IMG/VR virus record: IMGVR_UViG_3300012532_000100
Span: 1 to 45,616 of that record
Length of the DNA: 45,616 bases
Source of the DNA: a virus
Strand: one strand, 5' to 3'
The translations under genes were made by a program, and so were the position numbers. This document shows positions 1 through 7,411 of this stretch, piece by piece. The notes under the pieces were generated by a model that searched no databases, was not told the origin of the DNA, and saw only the letters and a list, made by a program, of their open reading frames with translations. Each line of letters starts with the position of its first letter. Within the stretch, counting starts at the first letter, position 1.

Positions 1-76
1 ATGACGTCCATATATGGCGTGGTCGCCAGAGCCGCCGAACGGGGTCCCCGATCGTATGCGATCGAGAACCCGCTGC

Positions 77-123
77 GAGCCGCCTGTCGGAATCGAACCG
101 ACGACCTGTGCTTTACGAGAGCA
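77..123. repeat. attL: left 47-bp attachment repeat
   Basis: This 47-bp stretch is identical to 45418-45464; the sequences diverge immediately on both sides. It carries the 3' part of a tRNA-Thr gene (T arm and anticodon-side sequence, minus strand) but lacks the 5' half, so it is the tRNA fragment duplicated by integration. It marks the left edge of the prophage; bases 1-76 are host DNA with no gene I can support. Confidence 0.93.
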
Positions 124-170
124 AAGATCCAGGTTGCCCGCAGTTGCCCTGACCTGCCCAGGGCCATGAT

Positions 171-226
171 CGAGGGTTGCAGACAGGCCCAGCCAGGCCC
201 CGCAGTGCAACCCTCGCTGCAACCCT
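171..226. promoter_or_regulatory. Integrase arm-type sites, left arm
   Basis: Three copies of one word lie here: CGAGGGTTGCA at 171-181 (inverted), GTGCAACCCTCG at 205-216 and TGCAACCCT at 218-226. The same GTGCAACCCTCG plus a second TGCAACCCTCG occur at 45346-45370 beside the other attachment site. Short repeats flanking both cores are what arm-binding sites of tyrosine integrases look like. The rest of 124-408 holds nothing else I recognise. Confidence 0.6.
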
Positions 227-408
227 GATCATCCACAGTGGAGCGCCACGCATTTCCATCCGTCGCTGCGTATTCGATTTCGCATTTCCATTACGCAGCG
301 TAACCGGCGCCCCCGCTCGGCACCTCCAGGCAAGCGCAGACAGGCCGGGGTACCCTTGGGGCGTTCGGGGGGCGACACTTCCGCGACCCCGGGGATGGTG
401 AGCAAGCA

Positions 409-1614
409 ATGCCACGCAGGCAGAGCCCAGACACGACGATCGGCGAACGCATCCGTACCCGCCGACAGCTGCGCGGCTGGAGCGTCCGGCACGCGGCCAG
501 CCGAGCCGGCATCTCTCACGCCACCTGGTCGCGAATCGAGAACGGCCGGCAGGCGGCCGACAATCGTTTCGTGGTGGCTGACATAGCGGCGGCGCTGGAG
601 TGCGCCCCTGCGGACCTGACGGGTACGCCGATGCCGGCCGCCGACCGGGAGACCATGGCCGCGCAGGCGAGCGTCTACGCGATCCGTCAGGCGCTGGTCG
701 ACGTCGACCTCGCCGAGCCCGCCACGCCGCGGGCGCGGCCGCTACCCGAGCTGGAGCGCGACGCGGCGCTCGTACGGGAACTGTGGGGCCGCTGCGACTA
801 CGCCGGCGCGGGCCGGCTGCTGCCCCCGCTGCTACGTGAGATCCACAGCGCGACCGGCGGACCGGATCGGTTGCGGGCCCTGCGGCTGCTCTGTGACGCC
901 GCGTACCTCGCCGCCGCCACCGTACGGCCGCTGGGATACCCGGCTGAGGCTTGGCTCGCCGCAGAGCGCTGCCGCGACGCGGCTGAAGCCACCGAGGACC
1001 CAGTGCTCCTCGGGCTGGCCGCGTTCGCCCGGGCCCAGGCCGCCGCCGCGTGCGGCTCCTACGGCCGCGGCCTCGTGGTCGGCGACCGTGCCGTCGATGA
1101 CCTCCAGGCGCACGCGGACGCGCACGGCGGTATGGAGATGCTCGGCATGCTCCACCTCACCGGGGCGTACTCCGCCCGTGGGCTGAAGCGGACCGACGAC
1201 AGCGAAGCCCGGCTCGCCGAGGCGGCTGCGATCGCCGAACGCACGGGCGAGACGACCACCCTCGGCCTGTGGTTCGGCCCGACCAACGTCAATCTCTGGC
1301 GGATCTCTTTGGAGACCGACGCCGGGGAGCCCGGCCGGGCCGTCGAGGTCGCCAAGGGGACCAACCCCGCGGCGATCGACGCCAACGTCCGTCAGGTCGC
1401 CTTCTATGCCGACACCGCCCGCGCGCTGGCCCGGGTGCGCAGGGACCGCGAGGCTGTCCGCTACCTGCTGACCGCCGAGCGGCTCGCGCCGCAGCACGTC
1501 CACTCCTCCGCGATGGTCCAAGAGACCGCCCGGGCCCTGTTGGAGCGCTCGCAGCGTCAGGCTGGCGGGTCGGAGCTGCGCGGCCTGTGCGACCGGATGG
1601 GGCTGTCCGCCTGA
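409..1614 (+). CDS. XRE-family HTH regulator with TPR-like C-terminal region
   Basis: A 401-aa protein with a Cro/C1-type helix-turn-helix at about residues 11-65 (IGERIRTRRQLRGWSVRHAA, then SHATWSRIENGR), followed by some 320 residues of alanine-rich helices resembling the TPR-like sensor region of actinobacterial XRE regulators. Such proteins bind DNA through the N-terminus; the C-terminal part is thought to sense a ligand or peptide. GGTGAG lies 8 bases before the ATG. It is the first gene inside attL and faces into the prophage. It could regulate lysogeny or the neighbouring cas operon, but nothing visible decides this. Confidence 0.85.
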   Translation: MPRRQSPDTTIGERIRTRRQLRGWSVRHAASRAGISHATWSRIENGRQAADNRFVVADIAAALECAPADLTGTPMPAADRETMAAQASVYAIRQALVDVDLAEPATPRARPLPELERDAALVRELWGRCDYAGAGRLLPPLLREIHSATGGPDRLRALRLLCDAAYLAAATVRPLGYPAEAWLAAERCRDAAEATEDPVLLGLAAFARAQAAAACGSYGRGLVVGDRAVDDLQAHADAHGGMEMLGMLHLTGAYSARGLKRTDDSEARLAEAAAIAERTGETTTLGLWFGPTNVNLWRISLETDAGEPGRAVEVAKGTNPAAIDANVRQVAFYADTARALARVRRDREAVRYLLTAERLAPQHVHSSAMVQETARALLERSQRQAGGSELRGLCDRMGLSA

Positions 1615-1867
1615 CCCCGGTGGTCCGTAGCCGTACCGGTGCGTTGACGTACCAACCCGCGTAGCGGCGGCCGTACGGTCTGTTGCACGGGGTGCGGTGG
1701 CCGGATGACCTCAAGGGCCCGGCTTCCGCGCCCCCTGCCACAAAAGGGCGTAGTGGTCGCGACCTCGGGGCGTTCACGCCATCATCCGATCCGACCTACC
1801 GCGCCCCCGTTCAGTGGGAGGCGGGAAAGTACCTGTGGGCCGGCGAGGGTCAACCGTTCGTATCGAA

Positions 1868-2128
1868 TTATGGACGGGCAGTGGCGACGAAGACGCCCTT
1901 GCCCTGGTGGCCCTCCAGCACACCTCGATCCTTAAGCAGATCGATGGCCTTCCGTACCGTTCCGACGCTCACCCGATACTGTTCTGCCAGCTCGCGGGCG
2001 GATTGCAGACGGTGGCCGGGCGGATACTCGCCCGACCGGATGCGCGCGACGATGTCGTCCAGAACGCGCAGATAGTCAAAATTGACGGACACAGTGACAC
2101 TCCCACCTTGGCCCGTCAATCCGATCAT
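1868..2128 (-). CDS. Mini GntR-type winged-helix regulator
   Basis: An 86-aa protein that is almost only a GntR DNA-binding domain: ARIRSGEYPPGHRLQSAREL, then an HTH (VSVGTVRKAIDLLKDRGVL) and a wing ending QGKGVFVA. No effector domain follows, as in many small actinobacterial and ICE/phage GntR proteins. A second start is credible: GTG at 2092 (74 aa), preceded by GGTGGGAG. The gene opposes its neighbours. Upstream, CTCCCACCTTGGC occurs twice exactly 100 bp apart (2100-2112, 2200-2212), a possible operator pair. Confidence 0.8.
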   Translation of the reverse strand: MIGLTGQGGSVTVSVNFDYLRVLDDIVARIRSGEYPPGHRLQSARELAEQYRVSVGTVRKAIDLLKDRGVLEGHQGKGVFVATARP

Positions 2129-2212
2129 GAGTCCCCGCCGACTTCAAGAGCAACCTTGTCTTCGCTATCAATGTTAGCTAAGTTCCGGACTCGGGGCCGC
2201 TCCCACCTTGGC
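2100..2212. repeat. 13-bp direct repeat pair upstream of GntR gene
   Basis: CTCCCACCTTGGC is present at 2100-2112 and 2200-2212, identical over 13 bases and spaced exactly 100 bp. The first copy overlaps the translation start region of the GntR-type gene. The arrangement suggests operators for autoregulation, but chance cannot be excluded. Confidence 0.35.
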
Positions 2213-2479
2213 AACGGGAGGCGGGCACCCAAGGTCGGTCGTGGGGGCCCGGCGCGGCACTCGCGCGTCACCCCCGCGCCGGCAACCCAATAACCCCCGG
2301 CGAGGAAAAGGCGGGCGATCGATGGGGAACGCGAACGCAGCAAAGACAGCCAGGCCCCCCCGGCGCTGTGCGCGCGTTTCCTTCCACCTTCAAACGTCGG
2401 GGCGCCCGATAGGGCGCGGCGGCCGGAGCTGCTCCCCCGGCCGCCGCGCCCCCCTACTTTTCCCCAAGGGGAGGTCAGT
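2129..2479. other. Intergenic region between GntR regulator and cas-side operon
   Basis: I find no credible gene in these 351 bases. They contain the second copy of CTCCCACCTTGGC (2200-2212), a TTAGCTAA palindrome near 2174, and a strong hairpin at 2412-2451. Promoters for the divergent transcripts must lie here, but no clear -35/-10 pair is visible. Confidence 0.5.
2412..2451. terminator. Strong GC hairpin, possible terminator or insulator
   Basis: Bases 2412-2426 pair perfectly with 2437-2451 (15 bp) around a 10-nt loop, followed by CCCCTACTTTT on the plus strand. It sits just upstream of the small-gene/cas operon and may insulate it from read-through. Confidence 0.5.
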
Positions 2480-2710
2480 GTGACGCGGACCGAGGTGGAC
2501 GACTTAGCCAGCCGTCGGCTCGTACCCGAGCTCGTTGCTCGCGTCGGCAACGGGTGTCAAGGCGGCGGCAGCGGCCTGTACCGCAGCCGGGTGGCGCCGG
2601 GGTACGACCCACGACACGCGGCGGCTGGGCTGTCGCGGATGCGGGTGCCGCTATGGATGCCCCTGATGCCGGTGTTCGTGCCAGCCAAGGTCCTCGGAGC
2701 AGTGGCCTGA
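2480..2710 (+). CDS. Small protein of unknown function, upstream of cas12m
   Basis: A 76-aa reading frame starting at GTG, with GGGGAGG ideally placed before it. Codon third positions are GC-rich, as in real genes here. The C-terminal third is hydrophobic (VPLWMPLMPVFVPAKVLGAVA minus its last residues) and may touch a membrane. Its TGA overlaps the next ATG (TGATG at 2708-2712), a sign of translational coupling. I do not recognise the family. It may be the first gene of the transcript that reads on into the cas genes. Confidence 0.42.
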   Translation: MTRTEVDDLASRRLVPELVARVGNGCQGGGSGLYRSRVAPGYDPRHAAAGLSRMRVPLWMPLMPVFVPAKVLGAVA

Positions 2711-2943
2711 TGAGGTTGAAGCTTCCGCTGCCGTGCGGGATATGGGGCAGCAGCGCGGCGGCGGTCCCCGGGGGGAGGGGGGAAACGCTGGCGTGGGCGT
2801 CGCAGGCAATCCGAGCAGCCGCGACGTCCACGCCAGCCCCGGCGGTCCCCCTCGCTGCGTTGATGTTCGACGTGGACGACGAAGACCTCGATGACGCGGC
2901 CTGGGCCCAGTGCGCGCCCGGGCTGATTGGCGGTCGTCGCTGA
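2710..2943 (+). CDS. Small protein of unknown function, coupled to preceding gene
   Basis: A 77-aa frame whose ATG overlaps the stop of the gene before it. The C-terminal part is acidic (FDVDDEDLDDAAWAQ), which looks like genuine protein rather than a shadow frame; the N-terminal part is low-complexity. No family recognised. The overlap and shared strand place it in the putative operon leading to cas12m. Confidence 0.4.
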   Translation: MRLKLPLPCGIWGSSAAAVPGGRGETLAWASQAIRAAATSTPAPAVPLAALMFDVDDEDLDDAAWAQCAPGLIGGRR

Positions 2944-3070
2944 CGTGCGGGGGCCCGTCAGCGACGTAACCGAGGGGGATGATCCTGCGAACTTGTTTGG
3001 GCTCCACGGGAGGGACGCGGCCGCCGTGCCCTCAAAGTCCCCAGAAAACGGGGAAGGGGGGAAACGTCCG

Positions 3071-3256
3071 GTGGTTGACAAGCGTGTGCGGTACGTCCTC
3101 GGGGCGCTCGTGTTGGCGACCCTGGCGATGTGCGTGGTGATCGCAGGCGTGGCCGTCGCCCAGTCATGGTCGACACCGAGGCCGGCGTGGTCTCCGATGA
3201 GCCGGTTTGAGCCCGGGCCACAGCAGCCTGCCGGTGGTAATTGCCCAGGCCGATGA
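3071..3256 (+). CDS. Small single-pass membrane protein before cas12m
   Basis: A 61-aa frame from GTG with a purine-rich ribosome site (AAGGGGGGAAA) upstream. Residues about 7-30 form one hydrophobic helix (YVLGALVLATLAMCVVIAG), preceded by positive charges and followed by a proline-rich tail, so a signal anchor with the tail outside is likely. It ends 29 bases before cas12m and shares its strand. Whether it serves the CRISPR system, as accessory membrane proteins do in some other types, is open. Confidence 0.5.
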   Translation: MVDKRVRYVLGALVLATLAMCVVIAGVAVAQSWSTPRPAWSPMSRFEPGPQQPAGGNCPGR

Positions 3257-3285
3257 CGGCAGTTGTCTTTCGAGAGGTAGCAATC

Positions 3286-5286
3286 ATGGCGACGTTGGTG
3301 TACCGCTACGGCGTTCGCGCGCACGGGTCAGCGCGGCAGCAGGATGCCGTGGTGTCGGATCCAGCGATGTTGGAGCAACTGCGGCTCGGCCACGAGCTCC
3401 GCAACGCCCTGGTGGGGGTGCAGCACCGGTACGAGGACGGCAAACGCGCGGTGTGGTCGGGGTTCGCGTCGGTGGCCGCGGCGGATCACCGGGTAACCAC
3501 CGGCGAGACCGCCGTGGCCGAACTGGAGAAGCAGGCCCGCGCTGAACATTCCGCCGACCGCACCGCCGCCACGCGGCAGGGCACGGCCGAAAGCCTCAAG
3601 GCCGCCCGGGCCGCGGTGAAACAGGCCCGCGCCGACCGCAAGGCCGCAATGGCAGCCGTGGCCGAGCAGGCCAAGCCGAAGATTCAAGCGCTGGGCGACG
3701 ACCGCGATGCTGAGATCAAGGACCTGTACCGGCGGTTCTGCCAAGACGGTGTCCTCCTTCCCCGGTGTGGCCGCTGCGCAGGAGACCTACGCAGCGACGG
3801 CGACTGTACCGACTGCGGCGCCGCCCACGAGCCGCGCAAGCTGTACTGGGCCACCTACAACGCCATCCGGGAGGACCACCAGACCGCCGTGAAGCTGGTC
3901 GAGGCCAAGCGCAAGGCCGGCCAGCCGGCCCGGCTGCGGTTCCGCCGCTGGACCGGCGACGGCACACTCACCGTGCAGCTGCAACGCATGCACGGCCCGG
4001 CCTGCCGATGCGTGACCTGCGCCGAGAAGCTGACCCGACGCGCCCGCAAGACCGACCCGCAGGCGCCCGCGGTCGCCGCCGACCCCGCCTACCCGCCCAC
4101 CGACCCGCCCCGCGACCCGGCGCTCCTCGCCTCGGGGCAGGGCAAATGGCGCAACGTGCTGCAGCTGGGCACCTGGATACCCCCGGGCGAATGGTCGGCG
4201 ATGAGCCGCGCCGAGCGGCGCCGCGTCGGGCGCAGCCACATCGGCTGGCAGCTGGGCGGCGGTCGCCAGCTGACCCTGCCGGTCCAGCTGCACCGGCAGA
4301 TGCCCGCCGATGCAGATGTGGCCATGGCGCAGCTGACCCGCGTCCGTGTCGGCGGCCGGCACCGCATGTCGGTCGCGTTGACCGCGAAACTCCCCGACCC
4401 GCCGCAGGTGCAGGGCCTGCCGCCGGTGGCCCTGCACCTGGGGTGGCGGCAGCGGCCCGACGGGTCGCTGCGGGTGGCAACCTGGGCCTGCCCGCAGCCC
4501 CTCGATCTGCCACCGGCCGTAGCCGACGTGGTCGTCAGCCACGGCGGCCGCTGGGGTGAGGTCATCATGCCCGCCAGATGGCTGGCCGACGCGGAGGTTC
4601 CGCCGCGGCTGCTCGGCCGCCGCGACAAGGCCATGGAACCCGTCCTGGAGGCCCTCGCGGACTGGCTGGAAGCACATACCGAAGCGTGCACCGCCAGGAT
4701 GACCCCGGCGCTGGTGCGGCGCTGGCGCTCCCAGGGCCGCCTCGCCGGGCTCACCAACCGGTGGCGCGGCCAACCGCCCACCGGTTCGGCCGAGATCCTG
4801 ACCTACCTGGAGGCGTGGCGAATCCAGGACAAGCTCCTGTGGGAGCGGGAAAGCCACCTCCGTCGCAGGCTCGCCGCCAGACGCGACGACGCCTGGCGCC
4901 GCGTCGCTTCCTGGCTCGCGCGCCACGCCGGCGTCCTGGTCGTCGACGACGCCGACATCGCCGAGCTACGCCGCCGCGACGACCCGGCCGACACCGACCC
5001 GACCATGCCCGCCAGCGCCGCCCAGGCCGCCCGCGCACGTGCGGCCCTGGCCGCCCCAGGCCGCCTGCGCCACCTGGCCACCATCACCGCGACCCGCGAC
5101 GGCCTCGGCGTACACACCGTGGCCTCGGCCGGCCTGACCCGGCTGCACCGTAAATGCGGCCACCAAGCCCAACCAGATCCCCGCTACGCCGCCTCCGCCG
5201 TCGTGACCTGCCCGGGCTGCGGCAACGGCTACGACCAGGACTACAACGCGGCCATGCTCATGCTGGACCGGCAGCAGCAGCCATGA
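3286..5286 (+). CDS. cas12m: Cas12m-like type V-M CRISPR effector
   Basis: A 666-aa protein starting at ATG 3286 (GAGAGG upstream; an earlier TTG at 3241 lacks a ribosome site). It resembles, from memory, the mycobacterial Cas12m2 sequence along its length: LYWATYN (186-192), GKWRNVL (286-292), LPVQLHRQMPADAD (331-344), VALHLGWR (381-388), VVDDADIAEL (552-561), KCGH (623-626), CPGC (642-645) and YDQDYNAAML (649-658). The last blocks are RuvC-II, the zinc ribbon and RuvC-III of the TnpB/Cas12 fold. In RuvC-I the catalytic Asp is replaced by His384, and RuvC-II has Asp554/555 where Glu is usual. Studied Cas12m proteins bind crRNA-matched DNA at 5'-TTN PAMs and block transcription without cutting. 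Residues 70-145 are coiled coil. Extra cysteine sets at 161-177 (CxxC-x9-CxxC) and 240-245 are absent from the homologue I remember. The stop overlaps the cas4 ATG. Confidence 0.9.
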   Translation: MATLVYRYGVRAHGSARQQDAVVSDPAMLEQLRLGHELRNALVGVQHRYEDGKRAVWSGFASVAAADHRVTTGETAVAELEKQARAEHSADRTAATRQGTAESLKAARAAVKQARADRKAAMAAVAEQAKPKIQALGDDRDAEIKDLYRRFCQDGVLLPRCGRCAGDLRSDGDCTDCGAAHEPRKLYWATYNAIREDHQTAVKLVEAKRKAGQPARLRFRRWTGDGTLTVQLQRMHGPACRCVTCAEKLTRRARKTDPQAPAVAADPAYPPTDPPRDPALLASGQGKWRNVLQLGTWIPPGEWSAMSRAERRRVGRSHIGWQLGGGRQLTLPVQLHRQMPADADVAMAQLTRVRVGGRHRMSVALTAKLPDPPQVQGLPPVALHLGWRQRPDGSLRVATWACPQPLDLPPAVADVVVSHGGRWGEVIMPARWLADAEVPPRLLGRRDKAMEPVLEALADWLEAHTEACTARMTPALVRRWRSQGRLAGLTNRWRGQPPTGSAEILTYLEAWRIQDKLLWERESHLRRRLAARRDDAWRRVASWLARHAGVLVVDDADIAELRRRDDPADTDPTMPASAAQAARARAALAAPGRLRHLATITATRDGLGVHTVASAGLTRLHRKCGHQAQPDPRYAASAVVTCPGCGNGYDQDYNAAMLMLDRQQQP

Positions 5287-6934
5287 CCGGGCCGCGGGAC
5301 GTGCCGGCGCTGGTGCCGGCCAGGATGCTCACCGAGTACGCCTACTGCCCGCGGCTGTTCTTCCTCATGTGGGTCGACCGGCTCATGGCCGACAACGCCG
5401 ACGTCGCCGAGGGCCGACGCCGCCACCTGAGGGTAGACAAGCCCACCGGCAAGGTCCCACCACCCGGCGGCGACCTGAAGATCGCCCGCTCGGTGGAGCT
5501 GGGCAGCGAAGAGCTCGGCATCATCGCCAAGCTCGACCTCCTCGAAACCACCCCCGGCGGCACCGTGACGCCGGTGGAGTTCAAGAAAGGGCGACCGGCA
5601 CCCGCCGGCGGGGCGTGGGAACCCGACACGGTCCAACTCTGCGCGCAGATCCTGCTGCTTCGCGACCACGGCTACGACTGCGACTACGGCTACCTGTACT
5701 ACGCCGCGACCCACCAGCGCATCCAGGTCGAACCCACCGAAGAGCTGATCGACAAAACCCTGGCCATCGTGCACGCCGCACGCACCACCGCCGAGCGACT
5801 CAAGCCGCCGCCACCCCTGGTCGCCAGCCCAAATGCCCCCGCTGCTCGCTGGTGGGCATCTGCCTCCCCGACGAGATCAACGCCCTCCGCCAGCGTGGCA
5901 CACCCACTCCTCGGCGGCTACTGGCCTCCAAGCCCGACAGCCAGCCCCTGTACGTCACCGAGCAAGGCACCATGGTCGGCGTCAGCGGCGGCCGCCTTGT
6001 CGTCACCCGCAAGGGTGAGCGGCTGACCACCGTCCGCCTGCTTGACGTACTGCAACTCTGCCTCTACGGAGACGTGCAGCTGACCGCCCAGGCCATGCGC
6101 ACGCTCCTCGACCTCGGCATCGAGGTGTTCCACTTCTCCTACGGCGGCTGGCTGCAAGCCGTCACCACCGGCCTACCCGGCAAGAACGTCATGCTGCGCA
6201 TCCGCCAGACCACCGCCGCCGCCCGCGCCGACCTCACCGCCCCCCGCCGGATGATCGCCGGAAAGATCCGAAACCAGCGAACCATGCTGCGCCGAAACGG
6301 TGGCGAGGTCTGCGCCAGGGTCGTCGGCCAGCTCGGCCAGCTTGCCGATGCCGCCGAGCACGCCGAAGACGCGGCCGAGCTGCTCGGCACCGAGGGGGTC
6401 GCGGCACGCCTGTACTTCGACGCTTTCCCCAGCCTGGTCCCGCACGCCACGGGCCTGCCCGGTCCGGCCTTCAGTGGCCTACGTAACCGGCGACCACCGA
6501 CAGACGCCGTGAACTGCCTCCTCAGCTTCTGCTACGCCCTGCTCACCAAAGAGATCATGGCGGCGGCGGTCACCGTCGGTTTCGACCCCTACATCGGCCT
6601 GTTCCACCGGCCGCGCTTCGGCCGGCCAGCCCTCGTCCTAGACCTGGCCGAAGAATTCCGGCCACTGGCCGCCGACTCCACCACCATTACGCTGATCAAC
6701 ACCAGGCAACTCGGCCGCGACGACTTCGTGGTGCGCGCCGGCGCGGTCAACCTCACCCCAGCGGGGCGCAGGATCGTGATCCGTGCCTGGGAACAGCGCA
6801 TGACCACCGAGCTGCGCCATCCGGCCTTCGGCTACCAGGTCTCCTACCGGCGCGCAATGGAGCTACAGGCCCGGCTGCTGGCAGCCGCCCTGATCGGTGA
6901 CGCACCCCGCTACGACCCGTTGACCACCCGGTGA
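5283..6934 (+). CDS. cas4-cas1: Cas4-Cas1 fusion joined by a -1 frame change
   Basis: Two halves in different frames together give a 550-aa adaptation protein. The Cas4 half starts at ATG 5283 (ATGA overlap with cas12m): Cys22 in YCPR, Asp85, the nuclease motif VEFKKG (Glu99, Lys101) and Gln118. At 5828-5834 the frame moves by -1. The new frame begins with the three remaining Fe-S cysteines (CPRCSLVGIC, 185-194) and continues into Cas1, starting near PLYVTEQG, with catalytic Glu371 (GTEG), His442 (GLFH), Asp454 and Glu457 (LDLAEEFRP). Without the shift, translation ends at 6026, giving 247 aa that lack those cysteines and all of Cas1. Cas1 integrates spacers; Cas4 trims prespacers and selects for PAMs. 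Fusions of this order are known from other subtypes. A real mutation or a sequencing error is the alternative. Confidence 0.85.
5828..5834 (+). promoter_or_regulatory. Slippery heptamer C_CCA_AAT, candidate -1 frameshift site
   Basis: In the Cas4 frame the codons are AGC CCA AAT, so the site reads X_XXY_YYZ with X=C, Y=A. Slipping back one base puts the two tRNAs on CCC and AAA, and the next codon, TGC, is the first of the Cas4 C-terminal cysteines. This matches the form of programmed -1 sites. I see no convincing stimulatory hairpin at the usual distance; GCCC/GGGC (5835-5838/5854-5857) could pair weakly. Confidence 0.6.
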
Positions 6935-6941
6935 GCCGGCC

Positions 6942-7226
6942 ATGGCCCGGCGCCGCTACCTGCTCGCCTACGACGTCCGAGACCAACGCCGCCTCCAGTT
7001 GGTCGCCCGCTGCGCCGAAGGCTTCGGCGACCGCGTGCAGTACTCCGTCTTCGTCTGCGACCTGTCCGAGGTCGAGCTGATCAAGATGAAGACCAGCCTC
7101 GAACTGTTGATCGACAGAGGGCAGGACAGCATCATGGTCATCGACCTTGGAAGCGAGGACGCCTCCCGCTTCACGTTCATGGGCCAACCACTGAAGCTGC
7201 CCAACAACTCGGCGCTGATCATCTAG
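6942..7226 (+). CDS. cas2: CRISPR-associated endoribonuclease-fold protein Cas2
   Basis: A 94-aa protein with the hallmark YDVRDQRR near the N-terminus and GDRVQYSVFVCDLS (conserved Cas2 second block), the usual size for the family. Cas2 dimers bridge two Cas1 dimers in the spacer-integration complex. The ATG lies 7 bases after the cas1 stop, so it shares the operon, and the leader and array follow directly. Residue Asp10 in YDV is retained. Confidence 0.97.
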   Translation: MARRRYLLAYDVRDQRRLQLVARCAEGFGDRVQYSVFVCDLSEVELIKMKTSLELLIDRGQDSIMVIDLGSEDASRFTFMGQPLKLPNNSALII

Positions 7227-7411
7227 CGGACCGCGAGCGGCACATCGAGCAGAACCGCCAGCGTGGCCGCTCGCAACAGCAGAACACCAGGTGAAGGCCA
7301 CTGAACCACAAGACCGAGACCCCACCAAGTTCCTTGACACCTCCACACAGGCCAGGCCGCTCGCGAGCTCAGCCAACATCGCAGCTCACGGCTGCTTCAC
7401 CAGAGCGAGCC
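7227..7411 (+). promoter_or_regulatory. CRISPR leader
   Basis: The 185 non-coding bases between cas2 and the first repeat. Array decay is at the far end, and the only identifiable protospacer has a 5'-TTT flank when read in the plus direction; both place the leader here and transcription to the right. TTGACA occurs at 7334-7339, but no good -10 follows at the right distance. Confidence 0.75.

Noticed and set aside
1-228. A 75-aa frame running from host DNA through attL.
   Set aside because: It crosses the tRNA fragment and arm sites; this is not a credible gene.
5369-5827. Reading Cas1 as a 521-aa protein from 5369 in its own frame.
   Set aside because: The N-terminal 150 residues are the shadow of Cas4. 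Cas1 homology begins near 5945, and the Cas4 cysteines begin at 5834 in that frame.
7334-7339. TTGACA as the array promoter.
   Set aside because: No -10 element lies 16-19 bases downstream, so it may be chance; left as a remark in the leader entry.
7227-7411. A tracrRNA or anti-repeat in the cas region.
   Set aside because: I saw no second stretch complementary to the repeat outside the array, and known Cas12m proteins work without one.
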